Of a DNA stretch of 64,000 nucleotides, positions 42,135 to 50,805 are shown piece after piece. The notes below the pieces were generated by a model. The model was given only the letters and a program-made list of their open reading frames with translations. It was not told where the DNA came from and ran no database searches. The stretch comes from Micromonospora sp. NBC_01796 (GTDB lineage: Bacteria > Actinomycetota > Actinomycetes > Mycobacteriales > Micromonosporaceae). Position 1 is the stretch's first letter. Each line of letters opens with the position of its first letter. The DNA is taken from NCBI RefSeq assembly GCF_035917455.1, contig NZ_CP109078.1, positions 1,550,001 to 1,614,000 on the forward strand, written 5' to 3'. Position numbers and translations under genes: made by a program.

Positions 42135-45100
42135 GTGACTGAGCTGGGGCGGGGGATCTACGAGCATCTGATCACGTACGGGCTGGCTGGTCAGCTCGAC
42201 GGGATCGGGTCTGAGCTGGTGGAACGTACGGACCTGGATCCGGCGGACGCGCACGAGGTGTTGGGGCGGCACATCGCTGCGCTGACCACTCGGGCGCTGC
42301 GTGCGGTCAGCGGCTCCGACCGGGAGAGTCTGGCCCGGCAGGTCGCGATCGCTAACCAGATCGCCGAGACGATCGCGTCGATCGAGCCGCGTGCCGTCGA
42401 CACCGCCGACCAGGTCACCGACGTCCACAAGCTCCTCACCGCCATCGCGGACCCGCCCACCCCACCAGCGAAGCCGACCTTCCCCGTACGTCCGCGCACT
42501 CCCCTGTCCACCGGGGCGCTGCTGGTCAACGGGCGGCACCAGCCGCGCATCGGGCACGAAGTCGCGACCGAGATGGCGTCGGCCGACGAGGTTGACCTGC
42601 TCTGCGCGTTCATCAAGTGGTACGGGCTGCGCCTGGTCGAACGCCCGATCCGGGAGCTGATCGAACGTGGTGGCCGGGTCAGGGTCATCACCACCACCTA
42701 CCTCGGTGCGACGGATCAACGGGCCCTGGACCGGCTGGTCGACTTGGGTGCCGAGGTCAAGGTCTCCTACGAGACCAGGACCACCCGCCTCCACGCCAAA
42801 GCGTGGCTGTTCCGCCGCAACAACGGGGCAAGCACCGCGTACGTCGGATCTTCGAATCTTTCGAAGGCGGCGCTGGTCGACGGCCTGGAGTGGAACATTC
42901 GGGTCTCCAACCTCGAACAGCCCTCGGTCATCAACACCTTCGAGGCGGCCTTCACCGATTACTGGAGCGACCCGGCGTTCGAGCCGTACGACCCGGCCGA
43001 GGACCGGGAGCGGCTGCGTCGGGCGTTGTCGCACGAGCACACCGGCAACGGCACGGTCAGCGAACCCGACGTCGAGATCACCAACATCGACGTCCGACCG
43101 TACGGGTACCAGCGGGAGATCCTGTCCGACCTGGCCGCCGAGCGGCTGGTCCACGGGCGGCACCGCAACCTGGTGGTGATGGCGACCGGCACCGGCAAGA
43201 CCATTGTCGCCGCCCTCGACTACCGGGAGCTGCGACAACGCGGGACCGTCGAGTCGCTGCTGTTCGTCGCCCACCAGGAGCAGATCCTGCGGCAGAGCCG
43301 ATCCGTCTTCCGGCACGTGCTCCGCGACGGAAGTTTCGGTGAGGTCCTGGTCGGGGGCGAGCAACCAACGCAGTGGCGGCACGTTTTCGCCTCGATCCAG
43401 TCGCTACAGAGGCGGGACATCGACCCGACCAGGTACGACATGGTGATCGTGGACGAGTTCCATCATGCCGAGGCGCCGACGTACGCCCGGCTGTTGGAGC
43501 GCGTGGCTCCTCGCGTACTCCTTGGATTGACGGCGACGCCCGACCGGGCTGACGGCGGCGACGTGCGGCGGTGGTTCGACGGACGCACGGCCGTTGAGCT
43601 GCACCTGTGGGAGGCGCTGGAGCGGCAACTGCTCGCGCCGTTCCAGTATTTCGGGCTGCACGACGAGGTTGACCTGTCGACGCTGACGTGGAAACGCGGG
43701 CAGGGTTACGAGACCGCCGACCTGGAGCGGGTCTACACCGGAAACGACGCCCGCGCCCGCTACATCCTGCAAGCCCTGGCCGACAAGGTCGACGTTGGCA
43801 GCATGCGGGCGCTCGGGTTCTGCGTCAGCATCGGGCACGCCGAGTTCATGGCCGAATGGTTCACCCGGGCCGGTGTGCCGGCACGGGCGGTGACGTCGCG
43901 GGTCGATGCCGCGGGCCGCCGCGCGCTGATCGACGCTTTCAAACGCCGAGAGGTACGGGTCCTCTTCACCGTCGACCTGTTCAACGAGGGCGTCGACCTG
44001 CCGATGGTCGACACGATCCTGATGCTCCGCCCGACCGAGAGCGCCACCATTTTCCTCCAGCAGCTCGGCCGTGGGCTGCGCCTGGACGACAACAAAGCGT
44101 GCCTGACCGTGCTCGACTTCATCGGCGGGCAGCACGCCAACTTCCGCTTCGACCTCCGCTGGCGGGCGTTGACCGGGGTCAGCCGGCGGGCGATCGAAGT
44201 CGCCGTACGCGAAGACTTCCCGACCCTGCCGAGCGGCTGTCACGTGGAGCTTGACCGGGTCGCCAAGGAGATCGTGCTGGCGAACCTGCGCAACGCCCTG
44301 CCCAGCTCGACCAAAAACCTGACCTCGGAGCTGCGGGCGCTCGGAGACGTCAGCCTGGCCGAATACCTGCACGAGACCGGGTTGGAGGTCGAAGACCTCT
44401 ACCGGCGTAAGAACATGGGTGGCTGGGTGGGGCTGCGTCGGCTCGCCGGGCTGGAGACTCGCCCGCCCGGCCCGGAGGACCGGGTCCTCGGGCCGGCGAT
44501 CGGCCGGATGCTCCACCTGGACGACCCGGACCGGCTCGGTCTGCTCCGGCAGCTCGCCTCCGGTGAATCACCGGCGCCGGGACGGCTGGCCGACCTGATG
44601 CACCTCAACCTCTGGGGGCCGAAAGTGCCGGCGAGCGAACGGGAGGAGCGGTTGGTCCGGCTCTGGTCGGAGCACCCGGACCGGCAGGCCGAGTTGGGGC
44701 AGCTCTACGGGGTGCTGCGGGAACGGATGCACCGGGTGGTGGGCCCTCCCGCTTCGGCGAGCGTGCCGTTGCGGGTGCACGCGCGGTACAGCCGCAACGA
44801 GGTGTTGGCGGCGTTCGGCGTACCGGATCCGGGGTCGATGCGGGAGGGGGTGAAGTGGGTCGAGGCCGAACAGGCCGACATCTTCTTCGTCACCCTGGTC
44901 AAGTCAGAACAGCACTACTCCCCCACCACCATGTACGCAGACAGGGCCATCACCCCGGACCTGTTCCAGTGGGAGTCGCAGAGCACCACCTCGTCGCTGT
45001 CACCGACCGGGCAGCGCTACGTCAACCACGCCAAGCGTGGATCGAGCGTGCACCTGTTCGTCCGCGAGACCAAGGACCGTGACGGCGACCTCGGGGTGCC

Positions 45101-45230
45101 CGCCTACCTGTACGCGGGAGCGATGGTCTACGAACGGCACACGGGTGATCGGCCGATGCGGATCTTCTGGCGGCTCGACCATGAGCTGCCGGCCGACGTG
45201 TTCCACGCCGCCCGGGTGATCGCCGCCTGA
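42135..45230 (+). CDS. PLD-nuclease / SF2 helicase / DUF3427 fusion protein
   Basis: 1031 residues from GTG 42135. N-terminal helical region (1-120). PLD-like domain with His220-x-Lys222 (RLHAKAWLF) and SSN at 239-241, one HKD half-site, implying dimerisation. SF2 DEAD/DEAH helicase follows: ATGTGKT 350-356, DEFHH 440-444, LTATPDR, then QQLGRGLR. A C-terminal DUF3427-type region ends in a beta-rich domain (LFVRETKDRDGDLGVPAYLYAGAM). Such fusions are frequent in defence islands. GC is normal, so it was not acquired together with the lower-GC Gabija pair, but its position 98 bp downstream suggests shared function or shared transcription. Confidence 0.88.
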   Translation: MTELGRGIYEHLITYGLAGQLDGIGSELVERTDLDPADAHEVLGRHIAALTTRALRAVSGSDRESLARQVAIANQIAETIASIEPRAVDTADQVTDVHKLLTAIADPPTPPAKPTFPVRPRTPLSTGALLVNGRHQPRIGHEVATEMASADEVDLLCAFIKWYGLRLVERPIRELIERGGRVRVITTTYLGATDQRALDRLVDLGAEVKVSYETRTTRLHAKAWLFRRNNGASTAYVGSSNLSKAALVDGLEWNIRVSNLEQPSVINTFEAAFTDYWSDPAFEPYDPAEDRERLRRALSHEHTGNGTVSEPDVEITNIDVRPYGYQREILSDLAAERLVHGRHRNLVVMATGTGKTIVAALDYRELRQRGTVESLLFVAHQEQILRQSRSVFRHVLRDGSFGEVLVGGEQPTQWRHVFASIQSLQRRDIDPTRYDMVIVDEFHHAEAPTYARLLERVAPRVLLGLTATPDRADGGDVRRWFDGRTAVELHLWEALERQLLAPFQYFGLHDEVDLSTLTWKRGQGYETADLERVYTGNDARARYILQALADKVDVGSMRALGFCVSIGHAEFMAEWFTRAGVPARAVTSRVDAAGRRALIDAFKRREVRVLFTVDLFNEGVDLPMVDTILMLRPTESATIFLQQLGRGLRLDDNKACLTVLDFIGGQHANFRFDLRWRALTGVSRRAIEVAVREDFPTLPSGCHVELDRVAKEIVLANLRNALPSSTKNLTSELRALGDVSLAEYLHETGLEVEDLYRRKNMGGWVGLRRLAGLETRPPGPEDRVLGPAIGRMLHLDDPDRLGLLRQLASGESPAPGRLADLMHLNLWGPKVPASEREERLVRLWSEHPDRQAELGQLYGVLRERMHRVVGPPASASVPLRVHARYSRNEVLAAFGVPDPGSMREGVKWVEAEQADIFFVTLVKSEQHYSPTTMYADRAITPDLFQWESQSTTSSLSPTGQRYVNHAKRGSSVHLFVRETKDRDGDLGVPAYLYAGAMVYERHTGDRPMRIFWRLDHELPADVFHAARVIAA

Positions 45231-45246
45231 CCGGCTTCCGGGTCGG

Positions 45247-46092
45247 TTACGACCAGGCGCCGGCCGCAGCGGCCCGAGCGGCGTACGTGTCGAAGTCGAT
45301 CGGGTCCCGGCCGAGGAGTCGCCGTACGGTGTCGGTCGGTTCGGCGAGGTGTCCGGCGCGCATTCCGGCGAACAGGACGTTGAGGGCGGCGGCGGTCTCC
45401 TCCGAATGGCCTTCGGCGAGGAGTTCGGCCCGGTACTCCTCCGGTGTCAGCTCGTCGTACCGAATGGGCCGCCCGGCCGCCTCGGCGATCGTCGCCACGG
45501 CCGCGCCGAAGGTGAGTGCGCGGGGGCCGGAGAGGTCGTACACCTGCCCCTGATATTCGTCCGAGGTCGTGGTCAGGAGCAGGGCGGCGACGTCGGCGAC
45601 GTCCTGGGCGTCGACGAACGGTTCCGGGGTGGCACCGATCGGCAGGGCCAACCGGCCGTCGCGCAGGGGTTGGTGGAACAGGTCCTCGTCGAAGTTCTGG
45701 TTGAAGTTGTTCGGCCGGATGATTGTCCACTCGGCTCCGGAGTCGCGTACGGCCTGCTCCCCGGCGACCATGCCCGGGGAGAAGTCGCCCTCGATCCGGT
45801 CGATTCCGCGCCCGGACAGTGCCAGGAAACGGGTGACGCCGAGTTTTGCCGCCAGGGTGACGAAGTTGTCGGCGGCGGCGGGTTCCTCCGGGGCCATGAG
45901 GTAGACCGCCGAGGCGCCCTCCACGGCCGGTTGCCAGGTGCGCGGATCCGACCAGTCGAACGGGACCTCACCGGAACGGGAGGCAGCCCGGACCCGCGTG
46001 TTGGCGTCCCGGAGCGTACGGACCAGCCGGCGTCCGATCTTGCCGGTGCCGCCGATGACGAGGATGTCGTTCGCGCCTGTTGTCATGTTCAC
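45247..46092 (-). CDS. NmrA-like NAD(P)-binding protein
   Basis: 281 residues; Rossmann motif GGTGKIGRR near residue 14, SRSG after strand 2, and the family region SGRGIDRI ... GEQAVRDSGAEWTIIRPNNF. Similar to actinobacterial NAD(P)H azoreductase / ergot-alkaloid-like reductases. Met at 46092 or 46086 may start. Divergent from an AraC regulator that probably controls it. Confidence 0.87.
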   Translation of the reverse strand: MNMTTGANDILVIGGTGKIGRRLVRTLRDANTRVRAASRSGEVPFDWSDPRTWQPAVEGASAVYLMAPEEPAAADNFVTLAAKLGVTRFLALSGRGIDRIEGDFSPGMVAGEQAVRDSGAEWTIIRPNNFNQNFDEDLFHQPLRDGRLALPIGATPEPFVDAQDVADVAALLLTTTSDEYQGQVYDLSGPRALTFGAAVATIAEAAGRPIRYDELTPEEYRAELLAEGHSEETAAALNVLFAGMRAGHLAEPTDTVRRLLGRDPIDFDTYAARAAAAGAWS

Positions 46093-46174
46093 CAGTCAAC
46101 CGGCGTGACCACCAATCGGACATGGCCAGCCGTACGCCGGGCATGTTCGATCGTCCGCGACCTATGGTGAAGTC

Positions 46175-47131
46175 ATGGACCCGTTCGACGATCTGCTGCG
46201 TGGCGTACGCGCGGACGGCGCCGCGTTCGGCCGGTCGGTGCTGTCGCCGCCGGGGGCCCTGCGGTTCGTCGGCGGCGCGCCCCTGACCCTGTGCGTGCCG
46301 CTGCGCGGCGAGGGTTGGATCAGCCACCCGACCGGCGAGAAGCCACGTCAGGTACGGCTCGGTGAGGCGGTTGTCGTACGTGGACCGGAGCCGTTCGTGT
46401 TCTCCACCGAACCCCTGTCCGAGTTTGGGCCGGGACAGGTCCGGGACGTGCACTGCGGGCAGTCGCGGACGGCCGGGGCACCGGACGGGGATCCGGCCGA
46501 GCGGTCGGTCCTGCTGGCCGGGGCGTACCACGTCCAGGGTCGGGCGCCGCACCGGCTGTTGGGGGTGCTTCCGCCCGTACTGGTGGTGGCGGACGACCAC
46601 GACTGCGCGTCGCTTCGGGACTACCTCGACTCACAGCTCGGTGCGTGTCGGCCGGGTCGGCAGATCGTCCTGGACCGGATGCTGGACTGGCTGCTGGTCT
46701 GCACCCTGCGCGACTGGTTCGACCAGCCGGGTGCCGAGCCGCCCGACTGGTACCGGGCACTGGGTGACGACACGGTGGGGCTCGTGTTGCGGGCCATGCA
46801 CGAGGCACCGGACCGGCCGTGGACCCTCGCGTCGCTGGCCGCCCGAGCCGGGGTGTCCCGTACGACGTTGGCGAAACGGTTCACGGAGCTGGTGGGTGAG
46901 CCTCCGCTGACGTACCTGACGGACTGGCGGATGACGCTCGCCGCGGACCTGCTGACCGGGTCGACCGCGACGGTTTCCGCCGTGGCGCACCAGGTCGGGT
47001 ACGCGGACGCGTTCGGTTTCAGCGCTGCCTTCAAGCGGATCCACGGGGTGAGTCCGACCGAGCACCGCCGGCTCGCACCTTCCGTGCCCGCCGCACACCG
47101 AACCGCCACCCCCGCCACGTCTGGTACGTGA
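46175..47131 (+). CDS. AraC family transcriptional regulator (cupin-type)
   Basis: 318 residues. N-terminal cupin_6-like domain (RSVLSPPGALRFVGGAPLTL; GEAVVVRGPEPF) and C-terminal AraC double HTH (TLASLAARAGVSRTTLAKRF; VSAVAHQVGYADAFGFSAAFK; GVSPTEHR). Divergent from the NmrA-like reductase, its likely target. Its 3' end forms part of the terminator hairpin. Confidence 0.93.
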   Translation: MDPFDDLLRGVRADGAAFGRSVLSPPGALRFVGGAPLTLCVPLRGEGWISHPTGEKPRQVRLGEAVVVRGPEPFVFSTEPLSEFGPGQVRDVHCGQSRTAGAPDGDPAERSVLLAGAYHVQGRAPHRLLGVLPPVLVVADDHDCASLRDYLDSQLGACRPGRQIVLDRMLDWLLVCTLRDWFDQPGAEPPDWYRALGDDTVGLVLRAMHEAPDRPWTLASLAARAGVSRTTLAKRFTELVGEPPLTYLTDWRMTLAADLLTGSTATVSAVAHQVGYADAFGFSAAFKRIHGVSPTEHRRLAPSVPAAHRTATPATSGT

Positions 47132-47143
47132 CGGGGGTGGCGG
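47103..47143. terminator. Bidirectional stem-loop between convergent genes
   Basis: ccgccacccccg (47103-47114) pairs with cgggggtggcgg (47132-47143), then after one mismatch cacgt (47116-47120) pairs with acgtg (47126-47130) over a ctggt loop. It overlaps the AraC stop codon (47129-47131) and lies 19 bp past the end of the minus-strand HAAS gene. Confidence 0.65.
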
Positions 47144-47161
47144 CCGGTCGGGCCGGGTGGG

Positions 47162-48112
47162 TCAGGCGGTGCGGCGCCGGGTCTTGATGATGCTGTCGAT
47201 GATGTCCCAGACGGTGATGACGGCGATCCCGACGGTGCTGAAGGTGGCGAGGGTGCTGAGGTTGTCGCCCTCGCCGAGCCAGTCGAGGTGTCCGACGAAG
47301 GCCGGGCTGAGCAGTCGGTCGTTGAGCAGGAGCCACGCCACCGGGACCGCGAAGGCCAGGTCGAGCAGGACGTTGATACCGACCAGGGGCCAGGTCCAGT
47401 GCCCGACGCGGTATTTCACGATCTCGAAGCCGGCGCTGATCACCAGCAGACCGATCAGGACCGGAAGCCACGAGTTCCACAACGCCGGGTCGATGATCGG
47501 GATGTTGGTCCCGTTGTCGGTTTGCAGCCACGAGTGGAAGTGCTGCAGGACCAGGTAGGCGATGGTCAGCCCGATCGTGAAGACTGCGGCGATGGCGTCG
47601 GTGAGGCCGATCTCCCGCTTCACCGGTACGGCGGGAAGCTGGTCGACGTTCCACTCGGGCAGACCGAGGGGGGTGTTGGTGCGTTCGGCGATGGCGAATC
47701 CGAGGGTCACCCAGAAGGCGATCTGGACCGCGACCTCGATCGCGACGCCGATCCCGGTGCCGATCGCCCCACCGACAGTTCCGTCGTCGGCGGCGTCGAC
47801 GATCGCGACCACGGTCCCGACAATCGCCGGTACGAAGCTGAGCAGCGTCTTCAGCAGCTTGGCCCAGTGCAGGTAGTACTTCGGGCCGATGAGCTGGAGC
47901 CTGCGGTCGGCGTACCGGGCGGCGAGGCGGTCAGGGTTGCCGAGTTCGGTGAGGACCTCCCGTTCGGCGGCGACGGGGTCCTGCCCGTTGCCGGCCCGGT
48001 CCTCGATCATGTCTTCGATCGACCCGCGCAGCTCGGCGGCGATCTCGTCGCGGCGCTGGGCCGGCACCGATTGCAGGGTCGCGGCGAGGTAGCGGTCGGT
48101 CAGGGTGTTCAT
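47162..48112 (-). CDS. HAAS/permease-prefix-domain membrane protein
   Basis: 316 residues from ATG 48112. The N-terminal ~90-residue HAAS-type domain (DRYLAATLQSVPAQRRDEIAA; LTELGNPDRLAARYADR) is normally found in genes paired with PadR regulators. It is followed by about seven transmembrane segments. Start overlaps the PadR stop (ATGA). Envelope-stress or regulatory role is typical of such pairs but not shown here. Confidence 0.85.
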   Translation of the reverse strand: MNTLTDRYLAATLQSVPAQRRDEIAAELRGSIEDMIEDRAGNGQDPVAAEREVLTELGNPDRLAARYADRRLQLIGPKYYLHWAKLLKTLLSFVPAIVGTVVAIVDAADDGTVGGAIGTGIGVAIEVAVQIAFWVTLGFAIAERTNTPLGLPEWNVDQLPAVPVKREIGLTDAIAAVFTIGLTIAYLVLQHFHSWLQTDNGTNIPIIDPALWNSWLPVLIGLLVISAGFEIVKYRVGHWTWPLVGINVLLDLAFAVPVAWLLLNDRLLSPAFVGHLDWLGEGDNLSTLATFSTVGIAVITVWDIIDSIIKTRRRTA

Positions 48113-48450
48113 CGGTCCACTCCTTCGATCAGGCCGGTCATGGAGGTCTGGATGGCCGAGAGGTCGTCGAGGAGTCGTCCCAGGATCTCTTCGCCCTCGT
48201 CGCTGGTGCGGTAGAACTTGCGCGGTCGGCTCTCGTCGGTGTTCCACTCGCTGGTCAGCAGGCCCTGGTCTTCGAGCCGGCGCAGGAGCGGATAGAGGGT
48301 GTTCGCGTCCACCGGGAAGCCGTGCTCGGTGAGGCGCTGGAGCAGTGCGTAGCCGTAGCCGGGTTGGCGCAGCGCGACGAGGCTCGCCGCTACCACCGTG
48401 CCCCGCCGCAGCTCCTGTAGGTGCGTCCGCAGGAGTTCTTCGTTCGCCAT
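48109..48450 (-). CDS. PadR family transcriptional regulator
   Basis: 113 residues, short PadR subgroup. LRRGTVVAASLVALRQPGYG, then YALLQRLTEHGFPVDANTLYPLLRRLEDQGLL and wing RKFYRTSDEG. First gene of a two-gene operon with the HAAS membrane protein; leaderless promoter immediately upstream. Confidence 0.93.
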   Translation of the reverse strand: MANEELLRTHLQELRRGTVVAASLVALRQPGYGYALLQRLTEHGFPVDANTLYPLLRRLEDQGLLTSEWNTDESRPRKFYRTSDEGEEILGRLLDDLSAIQTSMTGLIEGVDR

Positions 48451-48493
48451 GCATCACACTGTACTGTGCGGCACACACCATTGTCTAGCGCTA
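48451..48493 (-). promoter_or_regulatory. Leaderless promoter of the PadR/HAAS operon
   Basis: Minus strand: TAGACA (48482-48487), 18-bp spacer, TACAGT (48458-48463), then 7 nt to the ATG at 48450. A PadR-like dyad TTGT-N8-ACAT, one base off ATGT-N8-ACAT, overlaps the -35 on the plus strand near 48481-48496. No Shine-Dalgarno sequence precedes the ATG. Confidence 0.55.
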
Positions 48494-48521
48494 CATCATT
48501 GGAACTGACCGGAACAACGTG

Positions 48522-49766
48522 TCAGCCACGTACGAGGGCGGCGGCCGGCAGCTCGCGGCGGGTACGGACCGGGGAGCAGAAGACGGGGAGGAAGGCGGTC
48601 GCCATGAAGGCGGCACCGACCCAGAGCGTGGTGTTGACGGTGGTCAGCTCGCCGATCAGGCCCGCCACGGCGGCGCCGAGCGCGAGCGCCCCGGTGAGCA
48701 GGAAACGGAAGGTGGCGTTCATCCGGCCGAGCAGCACGTCGGGGGTCATCCGCTGACGCAGGCTCACCCCGAGGACGTTGTCCAGACCCGTCTTGAACAG
48801 CGCCAACACCCAACCCGCCCCGGCCACGTACAGCCACGGCCCCCGGTCGAGCAGGGGTACGAGCAGTGCGGCGGGGGCCAGGCAGAGACCGGCCAGGCCC
48901 AGGGTGCGGCCGTACCCGAGGCGGGCGGCGATCGGGCGGGCGCACCGGGCACCGAGCAGGAGTCCGGCTCCACCGGCCGCCCAGAACAGCCCGAGCAGCC
49001 CCGCCGGCAGGCCGAGCTGCCGGACGAACAGGACCGGGAGCATGGTGTTGACGATCTGGGAGCCGAGGTTGCCCAGGGCGGCGGTGAGCGCGAGGGCGCG
49101 CAGTTCCGGGTTGCCGAACACGTGCCGGAGTCCGGCCCCGATCTGCGCCCCGAGCCGGACGCGCCGCTGCGGGGGCGGCGGTGCCGGCGTACGGCGGATG
49201 GCGGTGAGACGCAGCGCCGAGGCCAGGTACGCGATGGCCGTACCGGCGATGGCGACGGGGGCGGTGAGCAACTGGACGAGGAAACCGCCCGCACCCCGCC
49301 CGGCGACGTTGCCGGCGGCGATCAGGCTCACCACGGCCGCGTTCGCCTGGACCAGGCCGTCGCGGCCGACGAGCTGCGGGAGGACGCTCTGCGAACCGAT
49401 GTCGAAGAAGACGGTTGCGGCGCCGGTGAGCAGGACCACCAGGTAGAGGTGCCCGAGGGTGAGGGCGTCCAGCGCCCAGGCGACCGGGATCGAGGCGTAC
49501 AGGGCGGCTCGGGTCAGGTCGGCGGTGATCAGCACCCGGCGGTGGCGCATCCGGTCCACCCACGCCCCGGCGGGCAGCCCGATCAGGAGGAAGGCGACGG
49601 TGCTCAGGGCGGCGAGTGCTCCGACCTGGCCGGGGCTGGCGTCGAGCGCGGTGACCGCGATCAGCGGTACGGCGACGTATCCGATGCTGGTGCCGAACTG
49701 GCTGAGGGTGGTGGCGGTGAAGAGGACCCGGAAGTCGGTGACCCGCCAGGGTGAGTGGGGCTGCAC
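48522..49766 (-). CDS. MFS transporter (MFS_3/enterobactin-exporter-like)
   Basis: 414 residues from GTG 49766 (CGGAG 6 nt upstream), about 12 TM. First segment VTDFRVLFTATTLSQFGTSIGYVAV and motif A-like GLPAGAWVDRMRHRRVLI define the MFS_3 group of exporters. It begins 106 bp inside the end of the upstream EamA gene, in another frame, so the two must be co-transcribed. Substrate unknown. Confidence 0.88.
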   Translation of the reverse strand: MQPHSPWRVTDFRVLFTATTLSQFGTSIGYVAVPLIAVTALDASPGQVGALAALSTVAFLLIGLPAGAWVDRMRHRRVLITADLTRAALYASIPVAWALDALTLGHLYLVVLLTGAATVFFDIGSQSVLPQLVGRDGLVQANAAVVSLIAAGNVAGRGAGGFLVQLLTAPVAIAGTAIAYLASALRLTAIRRTPAPPPPQRRVRLGAQIGAGLRHVFGNPELRALALTAALGNLGSQIVNTMLPVLFVRQLGLPAGLLGLFWAAGGAGLLLGARCARPIAARLGYGRTLGLAGLCLAPAALLVPLLDRGPWLYVAGAGWVLALFKTGLDNVLGVSLRQRMTPDVLLGRMNATFRFLLTGALALGAAVAGLIGELTTVNTTLWVGAAFMATAFLPVFCSPVRTRRELPAAALVRG

Positions 49767-50710
49767 GGTGTCTCCGATTGGTCGTCGGGGCGGGCGGCTT
49801 GGTCGTCGGGAGGAGCGGCGGACACGGCGCCGGAGGGGCGGGTGCGGGTCAGGCCGACGCCGACGAGCACCACCGCCATCCCGGCGATGATCCGGAGGCT
49901 GAGCCGTTCGTCGAGGACAACCGCGCCCAGGGCCACCGAGACGACCGGGAGCAGGTAGCCGACTGTGGCGGCGGTGACCGGGCCCTCGGTGGCGATGAGC
50001 CGGGCGTTGAGGTGGAACGTGACACCCGTACCGAGGGTGCCGAGCACCACGACCGCGACGATCGCGGTGATGGTGGGTGTCGACGGGGCGGCGGTCCCGG
50101 CGGGCAGGGCGAGGGTGGTCAGGCCGGTCGCGGTGAGGAGTTGGGCGGCGGAGAGGGCGAGCGGCCCGGTCTGCCGGCCGGTCAGGTGCCGGGCCATGTA
50201 GGCGAACGCGACCGCGTAGCTGGCCGCCGCGGCGAGCAGGAGCAGGGCGCCCCAGCTCGTCAGGCCGGTCCGGTGCCAGGGCGCGAAGATGAGCAGGGTG
50301 CCGGCGAAGCCGAGCCCGAGGCCGGTCAGCCGGAGCGGATGCGGGTGCCGTTCCGCGCCGAGGGCCAGGCCGATCAGCAGTGACCACAGTGGAGTGGTGG
50401 CGTTGAGGACCCCGGCCACCCCGGAGTCGACGGTCTGCTCACCGACACTGAACAGGAAGAACGGCAGGGCGTTGCAGAAGAAGGCGGCCACGACGAGATG
50501 CAGCCAGGTCCGCCGGTCGCGCGGGAGGCGCTGGCGCGCGGCGTACGCGAGCGCGAGCAGGACGGCCGCACCGAGGGCGCACCGGATCACGGTGATCTGG
50601 AGCGGGGTCAGGCCACCCCCGAGGGCGACCTTGATCCAGAGGAAGCCCGATCCCCAGAGCAGGGCGAGGACCCCCATGCGTACGAGGGTTGCGTGCTGGC
50701 CACCGAACAC
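49661..50710 (-). CDS. EamA/DMT family transporter
   Basis: 349 residues from GTG 50710 (AGGAGG 5 nt upstream). Ten transmembrane helices in two EamA repeats (GVLALLWGSGFLWIKVALGG; LLLLAAAASYAVAFAYMARH). After the last helix a hydrophilic tail of about 55 residues, Ser/Pro-rich at its end, is encoded in the zone overlapping the next gene, so the natural end may once have been earlier. Divergent from a LysR regulator that likely controls it. Confidence 0.87.
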   Translation of the reverse strand: MFGGQHATLVRMGVLALLWGSGFLWIKVALGGGLTPLQITVIRCALGAAVLLALAYAARQRLPRDRRTWLHLVVAAFFCNALPFFLFSVGEQTVDSGVAGVLNATTPLWSLLIGLALGAERHPHPLRLTGLGLGFAGTLLIFAPWHRTGLTSWGALLLLAAAASYAVAFAYMARHLTGRQTGPLALSAAQLLTATGLTTLALPAGTAAPSTPTITAIVAVVVLGTLGTGVTFHLNARLIATEGPVTAATVGYLLPVVSVALGAVVLDERLSLRIIAGMAVVLVGVGLTRTRPSGAVSAAPPDDQAARPDDQSETPCSPTHPGGSPTSGSSSPPPPSASSAPASDTSPYR

Positions 50711-50758
50711 GTTCGCCTCCTGACGGGTGGACCGACGTTCACCGTGTCCCGGAAGCAG

Positions 50759-50769
50759 TTGTAAGACAA
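50759..50769. promoter_or_regulatory. Dyad TTGT-AAG-ACAA in the LysR/EamA divergent promoter
   Basis: Short interrupted palindrome between the EamA start (50710) and LysR start (50806), the expected location of a LysR-type regulator site. Only symmetry supports it. Confidence 0.35.
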
Positions 50770-50805
50770 GCGAAAAGATCTGCACACGGCGTTAAGCTGA
50801 GCTAC

